A stretch of 64,000 bases of DNA from Streptomyces sp. ISL-10 (GCF_018614575.1 NZ_JAGGOJ010000040.1:36876-100875); one strand, 5' to 3'. Counted from the first letter of the stretch, positions 34,321 to 43,081 are shown. Notes: generated by a model not told the origin, from the letters alone. Translations and numbers: made by a program.

Positions 34321-34339
34321 GACCGGTGGCACACCGGTC
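34321..34339. promoter_or_regulatory. Palindrome GACCGGTGGCACACCGGTC before lacI-type gene
   Basis: Eight-base perfect arms around GCA, 20 bases upstream of the regulator's start. Position over the promoter and ribosome-site region fits an autoregulatory operator. Confidence 0.5.
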
Positions 34340-34549
34340 GGGGCGGATGGCCGGAATTGCCCGTGCCGGGAACTCGCCTTGCCGGGACGGGCGTTGCGTG
34401 GTCGATCCGGTCCTGCGGGCGGCGCGGTACTGCGCGGGTCCGCCGCGTCGCGGGCCCGCGCGGCGCCGTGCGGGCCGGGGCCCCGGAACAGCGGATGGCC
34501 GGATCTCACGCCGGCCCGCCGGCCCGCCGGGGCGCGGGGGCGCGGGGTG

Positions 34550-35395
34550 CTACGTCTGCGGCTGGGTCGCGGGCCCGTCCGTGAGGACCCTGCGAAAGGC
34601 CCCGAGGGTCGCCTTGTCCGCCGTGCGGTCCAGGATCGCGAAGACGACCTCGTCGAAGTGCCCCGCGAACCGGCCGCCCGGGCCCAGCAGCGCGTGGAAG
34701 GCGCCGGCGACGACGACGGGGTCGTTGCGGAACACGCCGCAGCCCCAGGCGCCGAGCACGAGGCGCCGGTATCCGGTCACGGCGGCGACTTCCAGGACCC
34801 GCTCCGCACGGGTGGCGAGCGCGGCGGGGATGCGGTGCGCCTCCTCGGGCGTACGGCGGGTGATCACGCCCGCGTTCGGCGCGGGCGAGGTGAGGAATCC
34901 GGCCGGGTACGGCGTGTCGAGGAGCCGGCCGCGGTCGTCGCGGAAGACCGGGACCTTGGGCGAGTGGATGACCCGGTCGGAGTAGAACAGGCTGCGGTCC
35001 GTGCGGTGGTGCTCGTAGTACGCGGGCGCGCGCAGGAGTGTGGTGTACAGCGCGGAGGCCCGGCACAGTGCCTCTTCCTGGGCCTGGGCGCCGCCCAGGT
35101 AACCGCCGCCGGGGTTGCGCGCGGAGGCGAAGTTCAGCACGGCGAGGGGGGCCGGTGCCACGGCGGTCATCCTCCGGGCGGCCTCGGTGCTGCTCTCGGC
35201 GGTGACCTCGACAGCGGTGGCGCGGTCGGTGTCCGGCGTGACCTCGACGGGCTCGGGACCGTACAGCCGGGTGCCGTCCGCGGCGGCGGCGATGTCGTCC
35301 CCCAGCGGGATCTCACGGCCGTCCGGCAGCCGGTACACCCCCGCCGCGACGATCTCCTCGTTCTGCTTCGCGATCCCCCGCAGCCGTGCGCTCAT
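34550..35395 (-). CDS. Microbial poly(ADP-ribose) glycohydrolase-like protein (TIGR02452)
   Basis: A 281-residue macro-domain-like enzyme. The bacterial PARG signature NPGGGYLGGAQAQEE is at residues 94-108, with the catalytic Glu pair E107-E108, preceded by VLNFASARNPGGGY and followed by ALCRASALY and LGAWGCGVFRNDP, all family landmarks. These enzymes hydrolyse ADP-ribose polymers, or act on related ADP-ribosyl bonds, in the cytoplasm. The start is ATG 35395; earlier frames give no extra fold. Divergent to egtA across 139 bases. No PARP gene is visible. Confidence 0.85.
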   Translation of the reverse strand: MSARLRGIAKQNEEIVAAGVYRLPDGREIPLGDDIAAAADGTRLYGPEPVEVTPDTDRATAVEVTAESSTEAARRMTAVAPAPLAVLNFASARNPGGGYLGGAQAQEEALCRASALYTTLLRAPAYYEHHRTDRSLFYSDRVIHSPKVPVFRDDRGRLLDTPYPAGFLTSPAPNAGVITRRTPEEAHRIPAALATRAERVLEVAAVTGYRRLVLGAWGCGVFRNDPVVVAGAFHALLGPGGRFAGHFDEVVFAILDRTADKATLGAFRRVLTDGPATQPQT

Positions 35396-35458
35396 GGCGG
35401 CATGCTCGCCGGTCGGCGCTGACCCCGGCAACCGGATTTCCGCTCCTCAGGGGCACCC

Positions 35459-35488
35459 TTGTGCGAACCGGCGGCGGTGGCTTTAGGT
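35459..35488 (+). promoter_or_regulatory. Possible vegetative promoter of the egt operon
   Basis: TTGTGC at 35459-35464, an 18-base spacer, then TAGGTT at 35483-35488. This fits a HrdB-type promoter starting about 40 bases before the egtA ATG, which has AGGAGGAG upstream. Confidence 0.4.
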
Positions 35489-35534
35489 TGACATCAGGCC
35501 CTTCCGCGGGGCCTTCGACAGGAGGAGTCGATCT

Positions 35535-36809
35535 ATGCATCCACCAGATACCGGCGGCTTCGGGCACCCGATATCCGAGGACGAGGCCGAGGACCTGCTC
35601 CGATGTATCTGCTTCAAGACCGGCCCGCCCCGCCGTGTGGGGGTGGAGGTGGAGTGGCTGGTCCATGATCTCGACCAGCCCCGGACCCGGGTACCGTCCG
35701 AGCGCCTCGCGGCGGCGTTCGACCAGGTACGTGCCCTGCCGCTGGACTCGGCTCTGACGTTCGAACCGGGCGGCCAGCTGGAGCTCAGCTCACGACCCGC
35801 CGCGACCCTGATGGAGTGCATCGACTCCACCGCCGGCGACCTGCGCGCCGTACGGGCCGTGCTGCGCACCGCGGGCCTGGCCACGACGGGATCCGGTCTC
35901 GATCCCTGGCACCCGCCCCGCAGGCTTCTCGACGATCAGCGGTACGACGCGATGGAACGGCATCTGGACCGTTCGGGTCCGGCCGGGCGCACGATGATGT
36001 GCAGCTCGGCATCCGTCCAGGTCTGCCTGGACGCGGGCGAGGAGGAACCCGGCCCGCTGGGACACGCAAGACGCTGGGTTCTCGCGCATCTGCTGGGCGC
36101 GGTCCTCGTCGCCGCCTTCGCCAACTCCCCGCTCCGCGCCGGTCGTCGCACCGGCTGGCGCTCGGCCAGGCAGGCCGTGTGGGACGCCCTCGACCCCGTG
36201 CGGCCCCTGGCGCCGGACCCGTTGAGGGATCCACGGTCGGCATGGGCCGCGCACGCGCTGGACGCACCGGTGATGTGCCTGCGCCGCGCCGAGGGGGCCT
36301 GGGACTGCCCGGACGGGCTCACGTTCCGGCAGTGGCTGCGCTCGGGGGCGCCACGGCCGCCGACGAGAGACGACCTCGACTACCACCTGACCACGCTGTT
36401 CCCGCCGGTCAGGCCGCGCGGTCACCTCGAACTGCGCATGATCGACGCCCAGCCGGGCGAGGACGGCTGGATGGTGCCGCTCGCCGTCACCACCGCGCTG
36501 TTCGACGATCCGGAAGCGGCCGAGACGGTGTACCGGGCGGTCAAACCGCTTGCGGAGTACGCCGCTTCGCGGCCCGCGCCGCGCAACCCGCTGTGGGTCG
36601 CCGCCGCGAGGCGGGGGCTGTCCGACCCGGAGCTGCACGCCGCGGCCGTCACCTGCTTCGCCGCCGCTCTGGAGGCTCTGGAGCGCATCGGCGCGTCCGA
36701 GGCCGTGCGCGCGAGCGTGGCCGCATTCAACGAGCGCCATGTCCTGCCGGGCCTCTGCCCCGCCGACGACCGGCGCATTTCCACCGTGGCCTGGGAGCCT
36801 GTCACATGA
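35535..36809 (+). CDS. egtA: Ergothioneine glutamate-cysteine ligase EgtA
   Basis: A 424-residue glutamate-cysteine ligase (GCS2-type), first gene of egtABCD. It contains RVGVEVEWLVHD, LTFEPGGQLELSS and LELRMIDAQPGEDGWMVP, the ATP-grasp-like active-site strands of EgtA. It makes gamma-glutamylcysteine, the sulfur donor of EgtB. AGGAGGAG precedes the ATG; the gene overlaps egtB by four bases (ATGA). Confidence 0.92.
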   Translation: MHPPDTGGFGHPISEDEAEDLLRCICFKTGPPRRVGVEVEWLVHDLDQPRTRVPSERLAAAFDQVRALPLDSALTFEPGGQLELSSRPAATLMECIDSTAGDLRAVRAVLRTAGLATTGSGLDPWHPPRRLLDDQRYDAMERHLDRSGPAGRTMMCSSASVQVCLDAGEEEPGPLGHARRWVLAHLLGAVLVAAFANSPLRAGRRTGWRSARQAVWDALDPVRPLAPDPLRDPRSAWAAHALDAPVMCLRRAEGAWDCPDGLTFRQWLRSGAPRPPTRDDLDYHLTTLFPPVRPRGHLELRMIDAQPGEDGWMVPLAVTTALFDDPEAAETVYRAVKPLAEYAASRPAPRNPLWVAAARRGLSDPELHAAAVTCFAAALEALERIGASEAVRASVAAFNERHVLPGLCPADDRRISTVAWEPVT

Positions 36810-38122
36810 CCGACGAACTGCGACGACACGCGCTCGACGCGCTCACCCGCGCCCGTTCCCGTACCGCCCATCTCACCTCGTGCGTCGACGACGGAGAACT
36901 GACCGCCCAGCACTCGCCGTTGATGTCTCCCCTGGTGTGGGATCTGGCGCACATCGGCAACCAGGAGGAGCAGTGGCTGTTGCGTGCGGTCGGCGGCCGT
37001 GAGGCGCTGCGGCCGGAGATCGACTCCCTCTACGACGCCTTCGAGCATCCCCGGGCCGCCCGGCCGTCACTGCCGCTGCTGGCTCCGGCCGAGGCGCGGG
37101 GGTACGCCGCCGACGTACGCGGCCGGGTGCTGGACGTCCTGGAGCGGACCCCGCTGGAGGGAGCGCCGCTCGTCGACGCCGCCTTCGCGTTCGGCATGAT
37201 CGCGCAGCACGAGCAGCAGCACGACGAGACGATGCTGATCACCCATCAGCTGCGCAAGGGGCCCGCGGCGCTCGCCGCTCCGGAGCCGCCCCTCCATCCG
37301 GTGGAGCCGCTGCCCGCCGAGGTGTTCGTGCCCGGTGGCCCCTTCACCATGGGCACCTCGACGGAGCCCTGGGCGCTGGACAACGAGCGGCCCGCGCACC
37401 GCCGGGACGTGCCCGCCTTCTGGATCGACACCGTGCCGGTGACGTGCGGCGCGTATCAGGCGTTCATCGACGACGGCGGGTACACGGAGCGGCGCTGGTG
37501 GGCCGAGGAGGGCTGGGACCAGATCCGGGCCCACGGTATCGGCGCGCCGCTGTTCTGGCGGCGTGAGGACGGGGTGTGGCTGCGGCGCCGCTTCGGGGTC
37601 ACCGAGGAGGTGCCTGCGGACGAACCGGTGCTGCATGTGAGCTGGTACGAGGCCGACGCGTACGCCCGCTGGGCGGGCCGCCGGCTGCCGACCGAGGCCG
37701 AGTGGGAGAAGGCGGCCCGGCACGATCCCGAGGCGGGTCGCTCCCGGCGCTACCCGTGGGGCGACGACGATCCGGAGCCGTTCCACGCCAATCTGGGGCA
37801 GCGCCATCTGCGGCCCGCCCGGGCCGGCGGCTACCCGCGGGGCGCATCGCCGCTGGGGGTGCGTCAGCTGATCGGCGACGTGTGGGAGTGGACGTCCAGC
37901 GACTTCCTTCCCTACCCCGGCTTCGCCGCTTTCCCGTACCGCGAGTATTCGGAGGTGTTCTTCGGCAGCGCGCACAAGGTGCTGCGCGGCGGCTCGTTCG
38001 CCGTGGACGCGGTGGCCTGCCGAGGCACCTTCCGCAACTGGGACCTGCCGGTGCGCCGGCAGATCTTCTCCGGCTTCCGCACCGCACGGGACGCCGAGGT
38101 GCGCAAGGCAGGTGCCGCCTGA
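36806..38122 (+). CDS. egtB: Iron-dependent sulfoxide synthase EgtB
   Basis: A 438-residue enzyme joining oxygen, gamma-Glu-Cys and hercynine. The N-terminal DinB-like domain contributes the iron-binding His triad: H49 (DLAHIGNQEEQW) and H135/H139 (HEQQHDE). The C-terminal half is the FGE-sulfatase-like domain (PGGPFTMGTS, WYEADAYARWAGRRLPTEAEWE, GDVWEWTSS, VLRGGSFAVD). The gene starts inside egtA's stop and is followed by egtC one base in overlap (TGATG), so it is translationally coupled to both. Confidence 0.93.
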   Translation: MTDELRRHALDALTRARSRTAHLTSCVDDGELTAQHSPLMSPLVWDLAHIGNQEEQWLLRAVGGREALRPEIDSLYDAFEHPRAARPSLPLLAPAEARGYAADVRGRVLDVLERTPLEGAPLVDAAFAFGMIAQHEQQHDETMLITHQLRKGPAALAAPEPPLHPVEPLPAEVFVPGGPFTMGTSTEPWALDNERPAHRRDVPAFWIDTVPVTCGAYQAFIDDGGYTERRWWAEEGWDQIRAHGIGAPLFWRREDGVWLRRRFGVTEEVPADEPVLHVSWYEADAYARWAGRRLPTEAEWEKAARHDPEAGRSRRYPWGDDDPEPFHANLGQRHLRPARAGGYPRGASPLGVRQLIGDVWEWTSSDFLPYPGFAAFPYREYSEVFFGSAHKVLRGGSFAVDAVACRGTFRNWDLPVRRQIFSGFRTARDAEVRKAGAA

Positions 38123-38874
38123 TGTGCCGCCACCTCGCCTATCTCGGGCCCCCGGAGCCGCTCGGCGCGCTGCTCACCGAGCCTGAGCACGCCCTGATGC
38201 GCCAGTCCTGGGCACCGCGCCGGCAGCGCTACGGCACGGTGAACGCGGACGGTTTCGGTGTCGGCTGGTACGCGGACGGTGATCCGCTGCCCGCCCGCTA
38301 CCGCCGCGCCGGGCCGATCTGGGCCGACCTGTCCTTCACCGACCTCGCCCGCGTGGTCCGCAGCGAGGCACTCCTCGCGGCCGTGCGTGACGCCACCGAG
38401 CCCGGGGCGGACAACGAGGCGGCGGCCGCGCCCTTCTCCTCGGGCCGGTGGCTGTTCAGCCACAACGGCGCGGTGAAGGGCTGGCCCGGCTCGATGGCGG
38501 GCCTGGCGTCGTCGCTGCCGGCGGCCGAGCTGCTGTCGCTGGAGGCGCGCAACGACTCCGCCCTGATCTGGGCGCTGGTGCTGCACCGGCTGCGGACGGG
38601 CGACAGCCTCGGTCAGGCCCTTGCCGACACCGTGTGTGACACGGCGGCGGCCGCGGACTCCCGGCTGAACCTGCTCCTCACGGACGGTCGGGCGATCGCC
38701 GCGACCGCGTGGGGCGACACCCTGTGGTACCTCACGGGCTCCGGCGGCCGCCTGGTCGTGGCCTCGGAGCCGTACGACGACGATCCCCGCTGGCAGGAGG
38801 TGCCGGACCGCACGCTGCTGACCGGCACCCGCACCGAAGTCCTGCTGACCGAGCTCAAGGAGCCAACCGAGTGA
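38122..38874 (+). CDS. egtC: Gamma-glutamyl hercynylcysteine sulfoxide hydrolase EgtC
   Basis: A 250-residue class II glutamine amidotransferase-type hydrolase with Cys2 as N-terminal nucleophile (MCRHLAYLG). It removes the glutamate from the EgtB product. NADGFGVGWY, FSHNGAV and RNDSALIWA are family motifs. It overlaps egtB by one base and egtD by four (GTGA). Confidence 0.92.
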   Translation: MCRHLAYLGPPEPLGALLTEPEHALMRQSWAPRRQRYGTVNADGFGVGWYADGDPLPARYRRAGPIWADLSFTDLARVVRSEALLAAVRDATEPGADNEAAAAPFSSGRWLFSHNGAVKGWPGSMAGLASSLPAAELLSLEARNDSALIWALVLHRLRTGDSLGQALADTVCDTAAAADSRLNLLLTDGRAIAATAWGDTLWYLTGSGGRLVVASEPYDDDPRWQEVPDRTLLTGTRTEVLLTELKEPTE

Positions 38875-39833
38875 GCCCGTTCCTGCTGACCCGTACCCTG
38901 CCCGAGGACGCGACGGACGCGGACCTGCGTGCCGACGTGCTGCACGGCCTGACCCGCACGCCGAAGGTGCTGCCGCCCAAGTGGTTCTACGACGCCCGGG
39001 GCAGCGAGCTGTTCGAGGAGATCACCCGGCTGCCCGAGTACTACCCGACCCGCGCCGAGCGGGAGATCCTCGCCGCGCGCGCCGGGGAGATCGCGGCCGC
39101 GACCGGGGCCCGCACCCTGGTGGAGCTGGGGTCGGGGTCGTCGGAGAAGACGCGCTTCCTGCTGGACGCGCTGACGGAACTGCACACATATGTGCCCGTG
39201 GACGTGAGCGAGAGCGCGCTGACGGGCGCGGCGCAGGCGCTGCTCGCGGAGCGCCCCGGGCTCGATGTGCACGCGCTGATCGCCGACTTCACCCGGGGTC
39301 TCGCGCTGCCCGGCACACCGGGACCGCGGCTGGTCGCCTTCCTCGGCGGCACGATCGGCAATCTGCTGCCCGCCGAACGCGCGTTGTTCCTCAGGTCTGT
39401 GCGGGATCTGCTGACGCCGGGCGACTCGCTGCTGCTCGGTACCGACCTGGTGAAGGACGAGGAGGTGCTGGTGCGCGCGTACGACGACGCGGCCGGGGTG
39501 ACGGCTCAGTTCAACAAGAACGTGCTCGCCGTCATCGCCCGGGAGCTGGGGGCGGACGTGGACCCGGCAGATTTCGACCATGTGGCGGTCTGGGACCGGG
39601 AGCACGAGTGGATCGAGATGCGGCTGCGGGCCCGTTGCGCGCTGAGTGTGAAGATCCGTGAGCTGGATCTGGTGGTGCCGTTCGAGGCGGGTGAGGAGCT
39701 GCGCACCGAGGTGTCGGCGAAGTTCCGTCAGGAGGGCGTGCGCCGGGAACTTGCCACTGCGGGCATGGAGTTGACGCACTGGTGGACGGACGAGGCGGCC
39801 CGGTTCGCGCTGAGCCTGTCCACCGCGAGCTGA
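38871..39833 (+). CDS. egtD: Histidine N-alpha-methyltransferase EgtD
   Basis: A 320-residue SAM-dependent methyltransferase that converts histidine to hercynine. It has the DUF2260/EgtD start (LPPKWFYDARGSELFEEITRLPEYYPTRAE), the SAM motif LVELGSGSSEKTRFLLDAL, GGTIGNLLP, and the substrate motif FNKNVLAVIARELGA. GTG start overlaps egtC's stop. Its last 106 bases overlap, on the opposite strand, the 3' end of olsA. The fifth enzyme of the pathway, the PLP lyase EgtE, is not in this operon. Confidence 0.93.
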   Translation: MSPFLLTRTLPEDATDADLRADVLHGLTRTPKVLPPKWFYDARGSELFEEITRLPEYYPTRAEREILAARAGEIAAATGARTLVELGSGSSEKTRFLLDALTELHTYVPVDVSESALTGAAQALLAERPGLDVHALIADFTRGLALPGTPGPRLVAFLGGTIGNLLPAERALFLRSVRDLLTPGDSLLLGTDLVKDEEVLVRAYDDAAGVTAQFNKNVLAVIARELGADVDPADFDHVAVWDREHEWIEMRLRARCALSVKIRELDLVVPFEAGEELRTEVSAKFRQEGVRRELATAGMELTHWWTDEAARFALSLSTAS

Positions 39834-40597
39834 GCCGAGCGGGCGAGTGAGCGGCGGTCGGTGCGAGAGCCGGGGAGTATCGGTGGCAGCAGCCGTATCT
39901 CCGCGGTCACGGCACCGGCCGCCGCGACGCGCCACAGGGACGCGGGCAGCGGGTCGTCCCCCACGAACGCGGCCGCGCCGGTGGGCCCGTAGCCGATGCG
40001 CACGGGCTGTACGGCGGCGCCCGCGTCCAGCGCGGCCTGGAAGGCGGCGGGACGAAACCGGCCCTGGCCGCGCCCGCACCAGGTGGAGCCCTCGGGGAAG
40101 ACGATCACACGGGCGCCGCCACGGAGTGCGTCGGCCATCGCTGCGACCGTACGGGGCAGGGCGCGCAGCCGGTCGCGTTCCAGGAACAGCGTTCCGCCGC
40201 GGGCCGCGAGCGGGCCGAGGACCGGCCAGCGGCGCACCTCGCTCTTGGCGAGCATCCGGCCCGGCATCACGGCGGCGATCAGGGGGATGTCCAGCCAGGA
40301 GATGTGGTTCGCGACGACGAGCGAGGCGCGCTCGCCGTGCGGGACACCCGTGACGCGGACGCGTACGCCGAAGGCTCTGAGGACGGCGCGCGCCCAGCAC
40401 CGGGTCAGCGCGTGTCGTAGCCGCGCACCGAACAGCAGGCCGAGCAGCGCCGCGAGCGGAGACAGCAGCACCCCGGCGAGGACGGCCGACACCCCCGCGA
40501 ACAGGCGGAGTACGGCGAGCGGCGCGGCGGCCGTCCTGTCCGAGTGGGTGGCGCAGGCCTCGGGAGTGCAGGGCGCCGTGGGCAGCCAGACGCTCAT
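39728..40597 (-). CDS. olsA: Lyso-ornithine lipid O-acyltransferase (PlsC family)
   Basis: A 289-residue membrane-associated acyltransferase with an N-terminal hydrophobic region (residues ~28-60) and the PlsC motifs NHISWLD (H98, D103), FLERDR and FPEGST (167-172). It is the second gene after olsB (overlap ATGA), the arrangement of ornithine-lipid genes, so it probably adds the second acyl chain to lyso-ornithine lipid; a role as a general 1-acylglycerol-3-phosphate acyltransferase cannot be excluded. Its last 35 codons are antisense to the end of egtD, and conserved domain residues end before that overlap. Confidence 0.82.
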   Translation of the reverse strand: MSVWLPTAPCTPEACATHSDRTAAAPLAVLRLFAGVSAVLAGVLLSPLAALLGLLFGARLRHALTRCWARAVLRAFGVRVRVTGVPHGERASLVVANHISWLDIPLIAAVMPGRMLAKSEVRRWPVLGPLAARGGTLFLERDRLRALPRTVAAMADALRGGARVIVFPEGSTWCGRGQGRFRPAAFQAALDAGAAVQPVRIGYGPTGAAAFVGDDPLPASLWRVAAAGAVTAEIRLLPPILPGSRTDRRSLARSAQLAVDRLSANRAASSVHQCVNSMPAVASSRRTPS

Positions 40598-41409
40598 CGC
40601 ACCGGGGCGAGGGAGAGGAAGTGGCGCAGGTAGCGGGGGTTGGTCCGGCGCAGGGAGAGCAGGACGTACAGGTCGGCGACGTTGAAGTCGGGGTCGTGGG
40701 CCGGGGCGCCGCAGACCCAGGCGCCGAGGCGCAGATAGCCGCGCAGCAGCGGCGGGAGTTCGACGCGGCCCTTCGGGCGGGCGATGGCGTCCGCGTTCCA
40801 GAGCTTGTGCGGGGTGACCCAGTGCTCCTCGGGGGCGAGGTGCTTGGTGCGGACAGTGTCCCAGGTCGCGGCGGCGAGCGTGCCGCCGTCGGCGAGCGGC
40901 AGGGAGCAGCAGCCGGCCAGCCAGTTGTGTCCGGTGCGGGTCATGTAGCGGGCGAGGCCGGCCCAGATCAGCGCGATGACGGCGCCGTTGCGGTGCAGGG
41001 GGTGCACGCAGGAGCGGCCGACCTCGACCAGGTCGTCACGGATGGGCTCGAGGCGGGCGAGGTCGAACTCGCCCTCCGAGTACAGACGGCCGGCGATGCG
41101 GGCGCGCTCGGGGGGCAGCAGCCGGTAGGTGCCGACGAGATCGCCGGTCGCCGCCTCGCGGACGAGGAGGTGGTCGCAGTACGCGTCGAAGGCGTCGGAG
41201 TCGAGACCCGGCTCCGGGCCGTCGAGGCGCGCGCCCATCTCGCCGGCGAACACCTGGTGGCGCAGGCGCTGGGCGGCGCGTACGTCCTCCTGGTCCCGGG
41301 CGAGGGAGACGATGTAGCGGAGCTCGTCGCCCCCGGGGGCGGGGGCGGGGGCGGGGGCCGGGATCAGGGCGGGCGCCGGGGCGGTGGCGACGAGGGGCGA
41401 TGCTGGCAT
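40594..41409 (-). CDS. olsB: Ornithine N-acyltransferase OlsB-like (hemolysin-like GNAT fold)
   Basis: A 271-residue GNAT-family acyl-ACP-dependent acyltransferase. The N-terminal ~25 residues are a low-complexity Ala/Pro tail. The core has RLRHQVFAGEMGAR, DHLLVREAATGDLVGTYRLL, LARLEPIRDDLVEVGRSCVHPLHRNGAVIALIWAGLARYM, the motifs of OlsB/hemolysin proteins. It puts a 3-hydroxyacyl chain on ornithine, giving the lyso-lipid that OlsA completes; the lipid lacks phosphorus and is made when phosphate is low. I see no PhoP box. CAGGAGAC lies before the ATG. Confidence 0.8.
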   Translation of the reverse strand: MPASPLVATAPAPALIPAPAPAPAPGGDELRYIVSLARDQEDVRAAQRLRHQVFAGEMGARLDGPEPGLDSDAFDAYCDHLLVREAATGDLVGTYRLLPPERARIAGRLYSEGEFDLARLEPIRDDLVEVGRSCVHPLHRNGAVIALIWAGLARYMTRTGHNWLAGCCSLPLADGGTLAAATWDTVRTKHLAPEEHWVTPHKLWNADAIARPKGRVELPPLLRGYLRLGAWVCGAPAHDPDFNVADLYVLLSLRRTNPRYLRHFLSLAPVR

Positions 41410-41626
41410 GGCGGTCTCCTGTGCCGGACGAAGGGACGGACCGCGGGTACGGCGGCCCGGCTCCTTACTTCTTCCGTGGCCGACTGGATTCGACATGACT
41501 GCCCGGCGGAGAGTGGATGTGCGGACGCTGAATGCCGGGCATTCGGTGTACGGATCCGTCCACCCGCCGTGCCGTCCGTGTGCGCTTCGGTGCTGCCCAC
41601 TGCCGCCGGTGCCGCCGGTGCCGCCG

Positions 41627-41691
41627 GTGCCGATCCGTACCGCCCGTGCCGTCCCATGCCCGCCGCTGCAACCCGCGCCGCCGCTGCCGCC
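41627..41691. repeat. 65-bp direct repeat, copy 1
   Basis: Identical over 65 bases to 41767-41831, with a 140-base period. It is embedded in a GTGCC-rich stretch between olsB and the DasA-like gene. Confidence 0.9.
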
Positions 41692-41766
41692 CGGCACCGA
41701 CCCGTGCCCAGGGTGCATCCCGTGCCACAGGTGCCGCCCGTGGAACCCGTGCCCACGGTTCCGCCA

Positions 41767-41831
41767 GTGCCGATCCGTACCGCCCGTGCCGTCCCATGCC
41801 CGCCGCTGCAACCCGCGCCGCCGCTGCCGCC
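41767..41831. repeat. 65-bp direct repeat, copy 2
   Basis: Identical to 41627-41691. This copy ends two bases before the stop codon of the binding-protein gene on the minus strand. Identity without any difference implies a recent duplication or ongoing conversion. Confidence 0.9.
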
Positions 41832-41833
41832 GG

Positions 41834-43081
41834 TCAGGGCAGCAGGGCGGCGGTGATGCGGTCGGAGGCGGCCCGTGCGGCGCGCCGCGGGTCCTGGCCC
41901 GTCAGAACGGCCGTCATGTACGGCTTGATCGGGTTGTCGGCCTCGACGTTCGCCCACTGCGGGGAGTTCGGGGTCGCCCTGCCCCGGGCCGCGCCCGCGG
42001 CCATGGCCGAGGTGCTCTCCTGGCCCTCCAGCTCGTCGGCGAGCGTGGTCTTGTTGGGCACGTAGTTCATCGTCCGGGCGAGGTCGATCTGCCATGGGTC
42101 GCTCGCCAGCGCGGAGACCACTTCGACGGCGGCGGCCCGTTCTTCGGAGTTCTTCGGCACGATCAGGTCGGAACCGCCGATGAAGACGGCGCCCGGCTCC
42201 CTGGCGCTCTTGCCGGGCACCGGGAAGAAGCCGAGCTTGCCCTTGAGCGCGGGATTGGCCTGTTCGATGACCGTGGCCGCGCTGGGGACCGCGATCATCT
42301 GGGCGACCGTGCCCTTGGCGAACACCTCGGCCTGGGGCGGGGTCTCCTCGTCACCGTCCTTCGGACCGGAGCCGTGCGACTGGAGTCGTCGGTAGAACTC
42401 CATCCCGCGCAGGGCTGCGGAGGTGTGCAGTGCGCCTTCCCATTCGCCGGCCCTGTCCACGGCGAGCTCTCCCCCCTCGTCCCAGATGAAGCCGGCCAGT
42501 GTGTACCAGTCCTGGCCGGAGAGGTAGATCCCGTCGGTGCCAGGGGTGTTGAGCCGCTCGGAGATCGCCAGCCACTGCGCACGGGTCTTCGGAGGCTCCT
42601 TGATGCCGGCCTGGGCGAAGAGGTCCTTGTGGTAGATGACGACCCGGTTGGCCGCGTACCACGGGATGCCGTACTGGGAGCCGTTGATGCTGCCCGGTTC
42701 GGCGAGGCCGGGCAGCCAGTCCTCGTTGCCGAGGTCGCGGACGGACTCGAGCGTGAGGTCGCGCAGTCCGCCGCTCTCGGCGTACTGGGCGACCTGGGTG
42801 TTGCCGACCTCGATGATCTCGGGGGCGTCGTCGCCCTCCAGTGCCTCGGTGACCTTCTTCCCGATGCCGGTCCACTCCTGGAAGGTGACATCGAGCTCGA
42901 TGTCGGGGTGCTTGTCCTCGAACGCCTCGGTGAAGCGGTCGAGAAAGTCCTGCGAGACGCTGTCCTTCATCAGCCACACGTGCACGGTCCTGGTGGCTGA
43001 GCCGCCCGGCATCAGCCCGCAGCCGCCGAGGGTGACCGCACACACGAGTGCGGTGGACAGGGTGAGCGAGCGGTTCTTCAC
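41834..43081 (-). CDS. Orphan DasA-like sugar-binding lipoprotein
   Basis: A 415-residue family 1 solute-binding lipoprotein (lipobox LGGC, Cys21). Its sequence tracks S. coelicolor DasA as I remember it: WTGIGKKVTEALEGDDAPEIIEVGNTQVAQYAESGGLRDL, SQYGIPWYAANRVVIYHKDLFAQAGIKEPPKTRAQW and WDEGGELAVD. DasA binds N,N'-diacetylchitobiose for import, but here no permease or ATPase gene is adjacent, so it must share a transporter and MsiK-type ATPase encoded elsewhere. Start is GTG 43081, with GAAGG eight bases upstream; GTG 43090 is an alternative. A DasR-like operator lies 84 bases upstream. Confidence 0.82.
   Translation of the reverse strand: MKNRSLTLSTALVCAVTLGGCGLMPGGSATRTVHVWLMKDSVSQDFLDRFTEAFEDKHPDIELDVTFQEWTGIGKKVTEALEGDDAPEIIEVGNTQVAQYAESGGLRDLTLESVRDLGNEDWLPGLAEPGSINGSQYGIPWYAANRVVIYHKDLFAQAGIKEPPKTRAQWLAISERLNTPGTDGIYLSGQDWYTLAGFIWDEGGELAVDRAGEWEGALHTSAALRGMEFYRRLQSHGSGPKDGDEETPPQAEVFAKGTVAQMIAVPSAATVIEQANPALKGKLGFFPVPGKSAREPGAVFIGGSDLIVPKNSEERAAAVEVVSALASDPWQIDLARTMNYVPNKTTLADELEGQESTSAMAAGAARGRATPNSPQWANVEADNPIKPYMTAVLTGQDPRRAARAASDRITAALLP

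Larger units (their letters stand above)
41410..41833. other. 424-bp repeat-rich gap, no gene
   Basis: The region upstream of olsB is rich in GTGCC-type units and contains the exact duplication listed separately. It must hold the olsBA promoter. The open frames across it are repeat translations (Gly-Thr-Gly) and not genes. Confidence 0.6.

Noticed and set aside
41411..41811. Gly-Thr-Gly repeat protein upstream of OlsB
   Set aside because: The frame is a translation of GTGCC-type DNA repeats; OlsB starts at 41409 with its own ribosome site.
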